Shown here: piece by piece, positions 35,287 to 49,042 of the stretch
How the letters are laid out: every line of letters starts with the position of its first letter
How positions within the stretch are numbered: the first letter of the stretch is position 1
Source of the DNA: Cryptomeria japonica
Lineage: Eukaryota > Streptophyta > Pinopsida > Cupressales > Cupressaceae
DNA: 64,000 bases
Direction of reading: 5' to 3'
Assembly: GCF_030272615.1 (NCBI RefSeq)
Contig: NC_081415.1
Coordinates: 261,704,425-261,768,424, forward strand
The notes under the pieces: model-generated
Seen by the model: only the letters and a program-made list of their open reading frames with translations
The model's database searches: none
Told to the model about the DNA's origin: nothing
Translations under genes and position numbers: made by a program

Positions 35287-36119
35287 TGTTGGCATTCTAC
35301 ACTCTTATGAGAATAGTTGATGTTGTCATTGATGGGAACCATCTGGCAACCATTTGGCAACCAACTAGAAAGTCACTGGCAATTGGTTTCTACATGCCCG
35401 AAATCACCGATAGGCACTTCACTGGCATTCAGATTACATCGGCAACAAGCATACCAACACTCCAGCCAACATGGGATAAAATTTTGTTTATATGAATTAT
35501 TTTGTAATGTAATTATCTTTTGTAAAGCCGACATGGTATATTATAAAAGACTTATATATGTATGAGATCTTACAAGTCATTTTATGTGTGTGATGGGAAG
35601 AAGATATAATATGTGATAAAGAAATTTTGTAATGAGGTAATGAGCGAAGGTGATATAGTTGACAACAAAGGTTTTGGTTATTGATTGAGCTTAAACCGAC
35701 ACTGAACCTAGCATAAGAGATGTTGTTTTGAGTAGTATATTGTATTGGATTTGATAATCCATTTTGTAGTCAATGTGACTCTTTATTGAGCAGTGAGCTC
35801 TATGTTGTTGGCCTCCCTGCATGTATAGGCCCCTCATTGTAAGTAGTATTTATTCATTGTCCAGTGAGTAAATATTGTGGGTCACAAATCCCACCGAGGT
35901 TTTTCCCACACTAGGTTTCCTCGTTAAAAATCTTGTGTTTTGGTGTGTTTCTATGTTATCTCTATTATTTTTGTTTATTGCAATAATTCTTATTTACCGG
36001 TACACTATTTTGGGATGCAAAGTTATTAATAAGTTTAAATATTATGTTAACTGATTAGACACTAATTCACACCCCCACCCCCCCTCTCACTGTCTTTGGG
36101 ACTATCATTGAATCTAACA
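35287..36119 (+). repeat. 3' LTR of element C
   Basis: Begins tgttggcattctacac and ends gaatctaaca, followed by gatac. It matches 10090-10943 with scattered changes and one indel. A C-rich run at 36070-36086 lies near the end. Confidence 0.9.
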
Positions 36120-36736
36120 GATACAATATATTTATACATATTTATTTTCTGAGAGTTTATAATTAATTAATAATTAATTGGTGGAATTATATTAGTTGAG
36201 TATTTATGCTTATCAGTACATCCATTTATTTATTTGATATTTTATATGTATGTGGGAGATATTTATATTATTGAGTTTAACTTATATTGGCTAGAGCATT
36301 TATATGTATTTGAACATTTAATTATTTGTTTATTGTTTATCTATTTATTTATTTTTGGCTCATCTATTTATTGGTTATTTATTATTTATTTATATTGGTT
36401 TTGATTTATTATATGAGCTTTTGATTTATTGGATTATTTATTTATTGTTTAATTACTAGATGGGTATTTATGTTTGTCTGTACATTTATCTACTTTAATG
36501 ATTATTTATTTATTGTTTATCTAATTATTTATTTTTTTGACTATTTATTTATTTATTTGCATTTTTGTTTTATTTATTTGCTATTATTCATGTACCTACG
36601 ACTTGTTACGATTGGCCCTCTTCGGAGTTGTAATTGTGAGGATAATATTACTTAATTGTGGTTTTATATTTAATTGGAGCATTTATTTATATTGCCTTTG
36701 ATTTATTTTATTCAAGTTTAATTTATTATTATTATT
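36120..36736. other. H segment 3, AT-rich, non-coding
   Basis: Between C and the LINE. Mostly tttattta words; no gene or recognisable motif. The last 19 bp (ttaatttattattattatt) repeat at 44286-44304 and are taken as the LINE target duplication. Confidence 0.5.
36718..36736. repeat. Probable target-site duplication of the LINE
   Basis: ttaatttattattattatt is found here and at 44286-44304, on either side of the LINE. A long duplication next to a poly(A) end fits target-primed reverse transcription. The sequence is low in complexity (ATT repeats), so chance identity is possible. Confidence 0.55.
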
Positions 36737-37226
36737 TTTTTTGATAAAAGTGGATAGAACCACTGAACTATATTAAATTTTAAAAGTTTTTTTATAGTGT
36801 TTGGTTCAAAAAGCATTGAAGGGAAAGAACCAATAAGAAAACCCTTCAGTATTTCTTAAGTAACACAAGCCTATTCTACCCAATACCAAATGCCCATTGG
36901 CATAGTACATCAAAAAACCCATCCCAGTTACATAAGCCAAATTAGATATAAAGGAAGCCGCCAATAGAAGCATATAGAAGGAAGATTAAAGTATGATCAC
37001 CGAAGGATGCATATCCATTGTTGCCTAAAAACACCAGTTTGAACCACCCCTGTCTATGAAACACAATTTTCCAAACCATTGGTTAGAATGATACCACATA
37101 GCATAAATGAAACCATAATCAGAGACCCTGTCAAAATAAATATTGTGATCAAGCATAGCAGAACCCACACCAAAGAAAAGCCACACCAAATAAGGAGGTT
37201 GATGAAGACTACAACCATGCCCTTTT

Positions 37227-40200
37227 TTACTTCAAATATTCCAAAACTAAGGAAGGGATCTCATCCACACTTACCTCCCGCATATTAGCTTCACCGGCAA
37301 TGGCTAAGTTAGCCAAGAAATCTGCAATCTTATTCACTTCCCTATAACAGTGGGAAATAAAAAAGGAATCAAAAAAATATAATTTTTGCAAAATATGATC
37401 AAGTATATATTGTAATTTCCAACAATTCGACTTATTTTTCATGACACTTTGAATAATAACCATAGAATCACCCTCAATTATCAAGTCCTTAATTTCCAAA
37501 GATATAGCCATATCCAAACCAAAGGACAAAGCAAAGAATTATGCACAATTATTAGACTTGAAACCAATCGCATGACAACAAGCCTAAACAAATCTTACCT
37601 TATGATTATAAATTACCATCCCTACCCCTGCCAGGCCAGGGTTCCCACGAGAAGCACCATCAAAATTCAATTTAAAGTGCCCTTGAGGAGGAGGTTTCTA
37701 GCAAGCAAAATTTCTCTTACTTATAGCATTAGTCTTATTTAAAATAGATCCATGAGAAGGTAAGACTAATAACATTCTCCAAACTCAAGTTACCCTACCA
37801 TCCCAATGAGAAAAAGAGGTAAGGGTTTCCAAATTCTTATAGATAAAAGACAAAGCAACTTCAGAGATGGAAGATTCAATCCTCAATAAAACCTCAGCCA
37901 AGGAAGAACTTGTTTGTTTAAAAATCCTACTATTACTCTCTAACCAAATATTCAAAATCATAATAGATGGAGAAATAATCCAAAGACATGCATAGAAAGA
38001 TGAGGCAAACAGGAGAGGCCATGCTCTAAAGTGGGAAAGGAGATCCTTACCAATAACAAAGGATAGATTAAGCTTTTCAAACAACCACTGTCAGCAAGCA
38101 TAGGCAAAATCACAGTGAAGAAATGTTCAAAGGATTCTAAATTTTTATTACAAAAGACACAAGAAAATACTGCCGTAATACCCAACCTGTCCAACCTCAT
38201 TCCTATAAGGACTCTGTCCTGCACTGCTAACCAAGCAAAAGCACCAGCCTTTGGGAGGCAAGCCATATGCCAAAACAACTTGTATGGCCAAGTAGATAAA
38301 TCTTTAGCAACCAAGAGAGAATTATAGCCATCCTTAACTGTGTACTTACCAAAGATATTCCTTGTCCAGATAAGCTCATCGTCGGCATCAGAAAGAATTA
38401 TTACTCTCTCCCCCAACATCTTTCCATATTTCAATTTCACATTTTGATCAATATCTAAAAACTCATTTGATTTCCATTTTGCCACCTTAAGATTCCCACT
38501 ATACTCAATTTCAAAATAATTAGCCACAAAGACACCCCAAAGGGAAGAAAGAGTGGAAATTAAAGGAGACCAATCCCTCGAGTTCACCAAAGGGGGATGT
38601 CCATTCCAAACTTCCTCCCAAAACTTGACCTTTCTACCATTGTGAACAATCCATGAGAGATGAGGCAAAATCACTGATCTACATTTACATAGAAAATTCC
38701 AAATAGCTGAACCAGATGGTAAATTAGAAACTTGAAAAACATACTCTCTTGGTCCATTATTTAAATATTTAGCAAACATAATTTGTGCCCAAAAGGAGAA
38801 TGATCTCTCATACAATTTCCAAACCAACTTAGCACCTAAGGCTAAATTCTAACTTTCCAAACTCCTAATGCCTGTGCCCCCAAGGTTTTTAGGCAAACAA
38901 ACTTTATCCCATGCTACCAGAGGGAGTTTCTTCTTATGTTCTTTATTATTACTCCAAATGAAGGACCTAAGAGTATCTTGCAAACTAACAAGAACTGCTT
39001 TCGGAGACTGCAAAACAAACATGGGATAAATAGGAACAACATTTAGAACAGACTTAATAAGAACAATCTTACCAACCAAAGATAACCATCTATGATTCCA
39101 GGATAGGATCCTTCTAGAGATAACTAAAATGATCTTATCCCAAAACTCAACTCTATCCTTCTTAATGAAGAAAGGTATACCAAGATAAGAACAAGGAAGA
39201 TTTCCAGATGCAAATCCCCAAAAAATCTTCAATCTATCCTAAACCAATTGTGAAGCATGAAGGAAAAAAATATTTGACTTATCAACATTGACTCTCTGAC
39301 CAAAAAAGGAAGCATAATTCTATACTATCCCCTTTATCACTCTTTCCTCACCCAAAGAGGCCTAACCAAATAACAAGGTATCATCTGCAAACAAGCAATG
39401 CGAAATTCTTTGGGGAACATTATGAATCCTAATTCCCTTCCAAAGCCCTCCCAGCTTAGCGGCTCTTATAGCCCAATTGAATGTTTCAGCTAGAAGAATG
39501 AACAAGAAAGGAGACAGCGGATCCCCCTACCTCAAACCCCTAGAAGAGGAGAAAAAACCACAAGGGGAGCCATTAATTACAACTGGGAACCTTGCAGAAG
39601 AAATACAAGCACGAATCCATTTGACCCATGCATTGGAAAAGCCCAATTTAAGTAGAACAACACATAATGCCCCCCATTCTACTCTATCATATGCTTTCAT
39701 CATATCTAATTTGAGTATCATGGTCGGGATTCTCTGAGTAGAAATAGAATGCAGAACCTCATGTGCCACTATAGCTCCCTCTACCGTCTCCCTTCCTAGA
39801 ACAAAACCACCTTGTTCTAAAGAAATGATCCTAGGCAGAATTTTAGCCAACCTTAAAGAAATAGCCTTGGTAAAAATCTTGTACAAAGTATTACATAAAG
39901 CAATAGGGTGAAAATCAACAAATGTCTTCGTAACCTCTTTTTTAGGAATAATTGAAATCATTGTAGTATTAAGCTCTTTCAAAATAGACCTATTCCTTCT
40001 AGCTTCCTCAAGGGCCAATAAAACATCATTTCCCACAAAATCCCAACATTTTTGAAAAAATAAAGGAGTAAATCCATCTGGTCCCGGAGCCTTATCAGGG
40101 TTCATTGCAAAAACAACATTCTTAACTTCATCCAAAGAAAAATGAGACATCAACATTTTATTATCTTTCGAAGATACCAAAGAAGGAATATTAGAAGAAA

Positions 40201-41466
40201 TGTTATTATGAAGATCTCCATGCTTCGAAGATAATAGTGACTTAAAAAACCTAACTGCCTCTGAAGCAATATCCTCATGTTCTGTTAAAAGTCTGCCATT
40301 TGGACACTCAATACAAGATATCCTATTTCTACTTCTCTTAATTTTTGTTGAAGAGTGAATTTTTTTTGTATTTCTATCACCATCTGAAAGCCAAATCTCC
40401 CTCGATTTCTATCTCCAATAGATTTCTTATCTGGACAAAACTTCTTCAAGCTCTCCTTTTAGCAATTTTAGTTCATCAAAACAAGAGGCACCATACCATG
40501 TTGAATCACATGTGAATTAAGATATTCAATCATATCTTTAATCCTCTTTTTTTCTTGAAAGATGTTCTTAAAATGCAATATATTCCATTCTCTAATATTA
40601 AATTTAAAAAAACTCAACTTCTTAGCAATCTGAAACATTCAGGATCCAGAGCAATAAGGAGCAGAACTCCACCATTTTTTGAGCAAAGGCAAAAAGGAAG
40701 AATCTCTAAACCACATAGGTTCAAATTTAAAAGGTAACTTAAAAGGAGATTTATCTTCCAGAATTGATAGAGAAATTGGAAAATGATCTGACCCCGAAAC
40801 TAGAAGAATAGAGGAAAAAAATTCAAACTCTGAATCAATCCAAACATATGATAACAAAAATCGGTGTAACCTTTCCGCAATCTAAGAAAAATCTCTTCAC
40901 ATATTTGTCCATGTGAAAATCCCATTCTGAAACTAACAATCAAAAAGATGTATGTCCTTAATGAACATCCCAAAATCTTCCATAATTTTTTTATTAGGAA
41001 GAATACCTCCTTTCTTTTTTCCCAAGTCAGTGATAGCATTAAAATCCCCCCCAAAGATTATAAAGGGACCATGCCTTAAAGGGGAGGAAATCCTCTTAAG
41101 TTCTCCCCATAATTTAGTCTTCCTTTGAATACCAGAAGGAGCATAAATATTAAAAAGCCAAAACTTAACCTTCGAAAGCTTGCTTTTAACTAAGGCGAAC
41201 ATCAAGTTTACAGTAGAAGCAAATAGCTCAACCTCAATGTTATAGTTATTCCAAAGCAATGCCAAACCCCTTGACGCACCACAAGCTAGAGAGGAGAGGA
41301 ATTCCCACTTTCTCCAAAAAGGAAAAACCAAATCAGTAGACTCCTTTGACAATTTTGTCTCTTGCAACATGAAAATATCACACTTAACTAAGTCCATCTA
41401 GGACTTAATTAAGCACCTCTTGTTAGGTGCATTTAAGCCCCTAACATTCCAAGATATAATTCTCAT
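37227..41466 (-). pseudogene. LINE ORF2: endonuclease - reverse transcriptase - RNase H, broken
   Basis: Start at the ATG (41464-41466) of MRIISWNVRGLNAPNK, the classic LINE endonuclease start; a TAG follows at 41398-41400. Endonuclease motifs: FMLQETKLS, FGGDFNAI and LVSGSDHFPISL (catalytic Asp-His). Reverse transcriptase: PDGFTPLFFQ, QGGFVLGRETVEGAI and LKLDMMKAYDRVEW at 39527-40180, then CSYLGIPFF and LSLVGKIVLIKSVL at 38849-39232. Next are a CVFCNKNLESFEHFF zinc-ribbon-like motif (near 38130) and RNase H with FDGASRGNPGLAG (near 37650) and LIIEGDSMVIIQSV (near 37470). The catalytic F/YADD region near 39360 is interrupted by stops. Inactive as read. Confidence 0.85.
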
Positions 41467-43332
41467 TGCTCTCGAGGGGAGACCGAGCTCCCCTCTTTCC
41501 TTTAGACATAGAAGACTTTCCTTCTCCACAACTAATTTGAAGATTATGCTTCACAGCCCCTGACCTAGTCATAGGAGGACTGATAATAGACCTCTTACTC
41601 CTCTTTCCCTTAGAAGTACCACTTCCTTTCATAGCGTCACCAAGAGAAACCGAATGCTTCCCTTTCCCAACACCAGGAGAAAGAGACAAAGCTTGCTAAA
41701 TCCCAACATCAATTTCTAATTGAGTCCTTCGATTCTTTGGAGGCCTACCCCTAACAGGAGAAACCACAAATGAAGCCCTAATTAGAGTAGTTTGAACAAT
41801 TGGTAAACTCTTACTTGACTTAGGAGAAGTCATGGCTAAATTATATATGATGCCCACTTCTGATGAGGCCAAAATCTCAAAAGGGTTAGCAGATGTAGAA
41901 ATAGGAAGGGTTGATTTAATTCCCCCCAAGTCATTCTCAATGGAACAAATAACCCTATTCATAGTGTCCTCATCCATTTGATGCTCATGATCTTTAAAAA
42001 GATCATTTACTTGGTGAACCAGATTTTCATCTAGCACAATAACAGGAATGTCCCCCAACTGAATATTATTTCCTAAGGTGGCGTTATTATCCACATCCAC
42101 ATCAGCATGCAGCGAAGAATTAGACACTAATTCTTTGACTTGTTGAGCAAGGATAGCATCATCAGGAAACCCTAGAGAAGAAACCCCAACATTAGACTCT
42201 GAAACAACCCCATCATTCTTCACAAAAATCTGACCAATCCCCTAACAACTTTCTAAGTATTCTTTTGACTTCACAGGACAGATAGGATTCTCACCACCAT
42301 CATTTAGTGACTTATCCAAGGAATTCGAGGTAGTGAGATTTGGAAGTAGATCATCCACATTGTTGTCCCTCGAAACCACAATATTTTGGTGAGCTACTAT
42401 CTTATCCTTGTAAAAAACCCTACAGACTCCGGATCGTGAGACACAACATAAACCTCTCGCTTCCCAACATCCCTCATAGCCTGGTTAACCTCAAAAGTAG
42501 CGGGAGGTTTCCCAATGGAACCATTAACTAATCGTTTATCCAGAAATGGATTATCGTTACCACCCAAGCAATATTTTGCCTTATCTAGAACAGAGGATTT
42601 CAAAAAATCCATAAGCAAAGGAGCATCCAATTGCAAGGAAGTTTTACCAAAGTCTTTCTCCAACTTATTAATTGGTTCTTTCCAAATACCCTCATGAGAT
42701 TTAATGATACAGGTTCGAGGACAAACATTATTAGGGTTAGTCAAGACACAAATTTTTACCAAAACCTCCCCCTCCACAAAATCAAATCTTGATGATAAGA
42801 AAGAACCACAAGTATTACCAATTTGTTCCAAAACCTCTGGATCCATAAATTCAAATGGTAATTTGGGCAAGCCAAACTAGAAAGGAACTAATTTAAATCT
42901 TGACCAAGTAGGGACATAAAATGGTTTCCAAGCCGAAACAAACACTAAGTTTTTACCAAACCAGTAATGTGAAGATTTTAAAACTTCATCCCTAACAGAA
43001 GAAGAGTTGAAAACAATAATAAATGCATTTACAGAGAGTAATTGAAAATAACACATATCAAACCACTTTTTCTGCAACTTATGATGAAATTTAGATAAAC
43101 TAGTTGCATCCCCCCATATTTCCCCAAAAATAACATGTGTATGCAAACAACGAGCTTTCAAATCCACAACAGAATCAAGTAAATCAATGCATGGAACAAG
43201 AGCCCATACTTGTGAAGACCCACCTCCTAAATCAGAGTCGGTTTGATTTTCACTTACCTTATCGTATTTTCCTGATGTTGAAGATTCCCTTACCTTATCC
43301 CCCCTTTCATGTGATGAAGATAACTCAAGCAA
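41441..43332 (-). pseudogene. LINE ORF1: DUF4283-like nucleic-acid-binding protein, broken
   Basis: Three frames, 42877-43332, 42397-42870 and 41696-42223, with a tail at 41441-41689 that overlaps the start of ORF2. The block KKWFDMCYFQLLSVNAFIIV ... FGKNLVFVSAWKP has the pattern of the DUF4283 domain common in plant LINE ORF1 proteins. It is followed by SSRFDFVEGEVLVKICVLT, the region usually before a CCHC knuckle. No intact knuckle is visible. A TAG at 42874-42876 separates the first two frames without a shift. Domain naming is from memory of the family pattern. Confidence 0.65.
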
Positions 43333-44285
43333 GTTACTGTTAGATTATTTGTCCATCATCTTTTCACCAGTGTTCAGCCGAGAAGCCCTAATTGCCTCAT
43401 TTATAGATGAAAACTTCACAACTTTCGCATAGGACGGTTTTCCTCCCAGCTCTGTAGATCATTTACCTGGAAGCCCCTTTAAATGATTTGGGATAAACTT
43501 TTGCCGTGGGCCCTGACCAAAATGCCTACGATCCAAAAATCGTTGATGCCCTTCACCAAATCTGTCCATACTCTGCCAATTTCCACTGCTTGGACCTCTG
43601 AAAAAACCCCAAAAATACTTGGAGACCGGTTTGAAATTTCATAAGTCTACCCTCAACCAATTATGCGCTGCCATATCTACCCATTTGCCCTTCGTGAAGA
43701 CGAGCTATGGGACATGCGGCTGATCTTCCTAGCCCACATCAGCCCACGTGCCAATAACCTTAGATTCATCCATGTAGAGCACTTTTAAAATCTGAAAGAT
43801 CTGGATTGCGCAAAACCAAATTTACTGCACCTTTTGCTTCTGAATCTTTAAATGATCATTTTGTAACTCTGTGCAAAGCCATTAGCTTCTTCTTGCGCAG
43901 ACCCCATGCTGATATATCTTGGTTGATATATTTTGTTAACACTTTTGATTAAACTGCTCTTTGATCTTACAGGCAGAAGAGCAAAACTTGAAGAATACCA
44001 AAATGTAGGTATGTTGCTCCTTCAGAAAAAAACTCAAACAGTTTAATCAACCTTCTGGTAGACCCGTGCACGATGTGCAGATGTCCGTAACCTTCCGGTT
44101 TTCAATTCAGACACAGATCCACTATCTCCTTACCAACTTATTGCCACGTTCATGACCGTTGGGCTTCTAACTCCTCGAAATACACTCCGCCAGTTGTTGC
44201 TGAAGAAAGATCTCCAAAAACCTCACAAAAATGGAGAATGGCCAGAATTCTTGCAGCAGTCCGTGAAAAGGAAGCTGAATGGCGC
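43333..44285 (-). other. LINE 5' region, non-coding
   Basis: Upstream of ORF1 on the coding strand. More GC than its surroundings, with no clear frame. Probably the LINE 5' untranslated region with its internal promoter, by position only. The exact 5' end rests on the repeat ttaatttattattattatt at 44286. Confidence 0.5.
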
Positions 44286-47200
44286 TTAATTTATTATTAT
44301 TATTATTTATTATATTATTATTATTATTATTATTACATTCTCTTATTACTAATTGAGTAATTAAATATTTTGTTTATACCTACCCTAATATTTTATTGGT
44401 TGAGATTTGAGGGTAAGTAAATAATATTATTTTATATTCTTACTTTTGGTGGGGAGGGGGGGTTGGTATCGAATATATTTTATTGGAATATTTTGATTGA
44501 CATATATTCTTCTATAGTTTTGAATGAGATTCTATTTATTGGCTTTGTGAGCATTTTTGTGAGTGTGCTTCAGGATATCTTACTATGACTTTTGGATTTT
44601 AGAATTGCTTGGTTGGGTTGAATTTTGGAAAGCTTGTTGGTTTGGATTTTTGCTCTTCTATGAATGCATTGCCATCACTCTACTTCCAAGTTGGAGATAT
44701 TTTTCCACTCTTGCATTTTAATTTTTGAAAAGACTTGTTTTCTTCATGACAGTTAAAATATTGTTTGGGGAGATTTGGGAACGATTGAATATTCTATTAT
44801 CAGTAATTGGGAGTAATATTTTGGGAAAAAAAATTATATATTTTTTTTTGAATCTGTGTGTGTTGTATTGCTAGAAAAGGGCATTTGTGTATGTTAATAT
44901 GTTGATTATACATTTGCTTGTGAATGCATTGTGGTAACGACTGGTTTTGTGATGTTTATTTGTTGATGTATACCATGTCTTGCGTCCATTTGGTTTGATT
45001 GGATCTAGAGTGGCTATGTCTGTAATCATTTATGTGCAAGTTATTGTCAGTATAAGTTAGAATTATTGGATATGTTGTATTGTTGGTCTTAACAAGGCTT
45101 TGTTTTGGTTTCTTATTGGCTTTTAGTGTCTTCTTGGTCGTATTTATGCCATTGTAAGACCCATGCCCGAATCTGGGTAAATTTGAATATCTTTGTGTTC
45201 CATTTTTCATGAGTTGGTCCCTTGTTACAATAGTGCTACTATGGGCTTCAATAGCATCAAAGTAGTGTCAACAGATTTATGGGATGGTTTTTGAGTCCCT
45301 CAGTTGATTTCTATGCTTGGTATTTATTCTAGAGGCTTGTTTTGTTATGTTTGATAGTTTTGCAGCACTGTTCCATTTATTTGTGATATGAGTGAATCTA
45401 TTTGGGCTTCGGCAAGTGGTTTTTTTCTTGTCCGTTGAGGTTTTGATATGTTTCTCTAGAAAGTTGAATGATTCCTTGTTGTTGAGGATGATTAATTGTA
45501 GCTCCAGTGAGAGGTTATGTTGTGCCTTTCTATGGAGGATCATTCTATGTTATTGGATTCATGTATTGCCCCTATTTATGTGTATTTGACATTCTTGAGG
45601 CTCTCTTTATTATTGCATTTTGGCATTATGAGCCCATGGCTTGGTCCTTGTTAAGTGGCTCTTGGTTGTATGTTGATGGATATCTTTGTGATTCAATTGT
45701 ATCTATTTTGTAATGACTTTTGGATTCTTTCCATGTTGAGCTTCATGTTATTGTGTTGTATCTTGTTATGTTTTTTTTCACCCGATGGTCTTGGTCCATG
45801 TTTGGGAGATTGGGCTCTTGCATGTGTTGGACCTAGGTTATGAGCATTGTTTCTGTAGGAAGGGGGTCTAGACCTATGGAACCACATGAAGATTTTATGG
45901 TTTAATTTTCAAGTGATAACATTATTAATAATTGATTATTGGGCTGGGTATATAGGAATTCACCTAATCAATATAAAGAATTTGTTTTTGTATGCCCCAA
46001 TTGGATGGACCCAGTGAGGTGGTTTTTGGGATCCTAGATTGGGAAGACCGTTGGAGTAATATACCCGATCTCCGTTGAGTGACTCCAAGGTGGATATGAA
46101 TGCCACATGAGGATAGCATGTGATGACACTCTACCCCACATGTATCCATTATCCATATGCCTTTTTGTTGATTATGCCTCTGGAGGTTGATTGCTTTGAT
46201 TTAGCCATGTGATGTATTTTGATGTTATATTCTTATGTTGGAGTTTTGTAGTGTCATGTTGTATCCTATGGTTGTTAGGTGTCAGCTTAGGTCTTGAGTG
46301 TGAGTTGGAACCTTATGTCATCTCCTATCACGTGGGGTGGTTCCTATTTGGTTCCACATGGTCGGGTGGTTTGATGTCTTCTACCATTGGGATATTCTTC
46401 TTGGATGTTAGCATGTGTGTATTTGGATCTATAGTATCTCATCATGAGATTGGATTCTTGGAGCACATTTATATAATTAAAATTGATATCATGTGCTATG
46501 AAACATGGAAATATAAAGAAGACTATGTAATCAGCGTATTGAGATCATGTATTATAGAACATGTAGTAAGATGATTTTTGAATGAAATGTATTGAATAAG
46601 ATTATTGTAATTGGATATTCTAATTGTAGATGTTGTTCTTGATTAGAAATGAATTAAATGATTTAGAGATATGTATGTTATGTCTTGAGTATATTTTATG
46701 GATAGTAGTGATTATGTTAATTATCATATATGCCTTGATTTGAAATATGTTAACCTCAAATGTTAGATATCTTGAGACATGGAAGTTAAGTGAGTAGTTG
46801 TGGTTCGTATGGAAATATGGCTCTTTATTATGTGGTTGTCCTTTGGTGTTTATTTCTATGTATTAGAGATGTTACCATATTACGATGCCTTATAAATGAG
46901 GAATATGAATATGTGTTTATGTAACTTGTATTATTACGATGGGATGTAGCAAAGAGACTATGTTCTTGCTCCATGTGCTCTTATGTAAATGAACTCGATA
47001 TAGAAGAACTATGCTATTGTTATTGTTATAAAATGATGTATTGGTATGTGGTTCATGTTATAGATATGTTTATCATATTGAGAATGAAATCCTATGGTTA
47101 AATTAGGGGATTGAAATATTAGATTGTATTTATTCTTGTAGAATCATTTGACTCTGGAACCTATTTAGTAGATTGGAATCCTATTTGGATGTATATAAGT

Positions 47201-47813
47201 ACTTGCTGCTATGATCTTGCATATGGCTATGGATAGTATTCTTAATGAGTTATCCTTAAGGAAATACTCGAATACCATTAGTAAAAGAAGGATAAATGCA
47301 TTTAGTTTCATGATGTGTTAAGTGTTCAAATGAGTAGAGATGGGTATTAGAAATATTCGATTGGTACTTAAAAATGAATCTCAGAAAGAGTATGAAAGGG
47401 AATACAATTATACATATGTGTTAATGTTTTATCATAGTTGCATGGGAAGTAAATGTTTAGTTGGATGATAGTATATGGTGTTCTAGATGGATATGCGATG
47501 TGTTAGTTTAATGTCAAGTAGTAACGTTGAGATACCCTAGGGAATGGAGATGCATTATATGGTTTTACTATATAGTTATGTTAATGATTAAATAGATGTT
47601 CCGCTTATGTAATATAATTCTATAGTTATGTTCTTATTGATTTATGTATTCATGTATATAGTTAACAATGCACTGATTAATAATGGTAGTAGCGGTGTAT
47701 TAATAAATACTAGTAATAGCATAGTTGTAATGGTTGTCTTAAAAGAAAAAATAATTCTCTTTTTGTTAGTAGATTTTGGATTATTTCTCTAGGGTATTTT
47801 GGTGGGCATTATA
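44286..47813. other. H segment 4, right part of proposed solo LTR
   Basis: Begins with an (ATT)n tract (44286-44333) and continues as unique AT-rich sequence to the proposed H terminus ggtgggcattata. Stretches near 46120-46400 match F near 62280-62480. Words with ttccgctt near 47600 match F near 62908. Small frames here (for example near 45400-45840 and 46210-46570) have no domain and are not supported as genes. Confidence 0.5.
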
Positions 47814-48296
<483 letters not shown>

Positions 48297-48940
48297 TGTG
48301 ATAACGCTCTCTCTATCCTGATAAAAACTTGCTACTATTATAATTATTGCTATTATATTTCATATCATTTTGTGATTATTGTTATAAATATTTTATTTAT
48401 TATGATTGAAATCATTTTTAAAAAGGAATTAAATAGTGCACACACACACACTTGAAAGTCATAAATTTAATTTGGCAAATTATTCTTTTATTCAAAATTC
48501 CAATTGAGCTATGTCATAGGAGGAAATAAGAAGCTTCTAGAAGTAGATTTCAAATTCCACTTTCTTGCATGTAACCCCCACTTTGTCAATAATTAATTTT
48601 GCATGGATCATTTTTTGGAAAAGAATCTCTAAAATGCATTAACTCTCTTGATAGTGGAAAATGATGCATCTTTCTATATAATGTATGTTAACTTTTGAAA
48701 AGGGGGCTATGGCATTTTTGATGAAAAGTAATTTCTCGAGTTCTCATAAAACATTTTAGAAGTAGGAAAAAAATTTTGTAGACAAATGTATTGTAGGAGA
48801 TTTTTTTTTTGCAAGTTTTTGAGGAGATCTTACCAAGCTAGAATGAAGGATTGAAGAAGGATACTTGGGGAGATTTGGAGGTGATTCAACACCAAGCGAT
48901 TACAATCATATACTAATAAGGCAATAAAAATTTGTTTATG

Positions 48941-49042
<102 letters not shown>

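Larger units (their letters stand above)
36737..44285 (-). mobile_element. L1-type LINE with endonuclease, RT and RNase H, decayed
   Basis: Minus-strand non-LTR retrotransposon of about 7.5 kb. On the coding strand it has a 5' region of about 0.95 kb, ORF1, ORF2 with apurinic endonuclease, reverse transcriptase, zinc-finger-like region and RNase H, then a 3' end of about 0.5 kb finishing in an A-rich tail (T run at 36735-36742 on +). It appears full length but carries many stops and frameshifts. A C-terminal RNase H of the plant type is typical of plant L1 elements. Confidence 0.85.

Noticed and set aside
37227-37529. Possible host RNase H-like gene
   Set aside because: It follows the LINE reverse transcriptase on the same strand, as in plant L1 elements. 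The upstream FDGASRGNPG motif is in another frame of the same decayed ORF.
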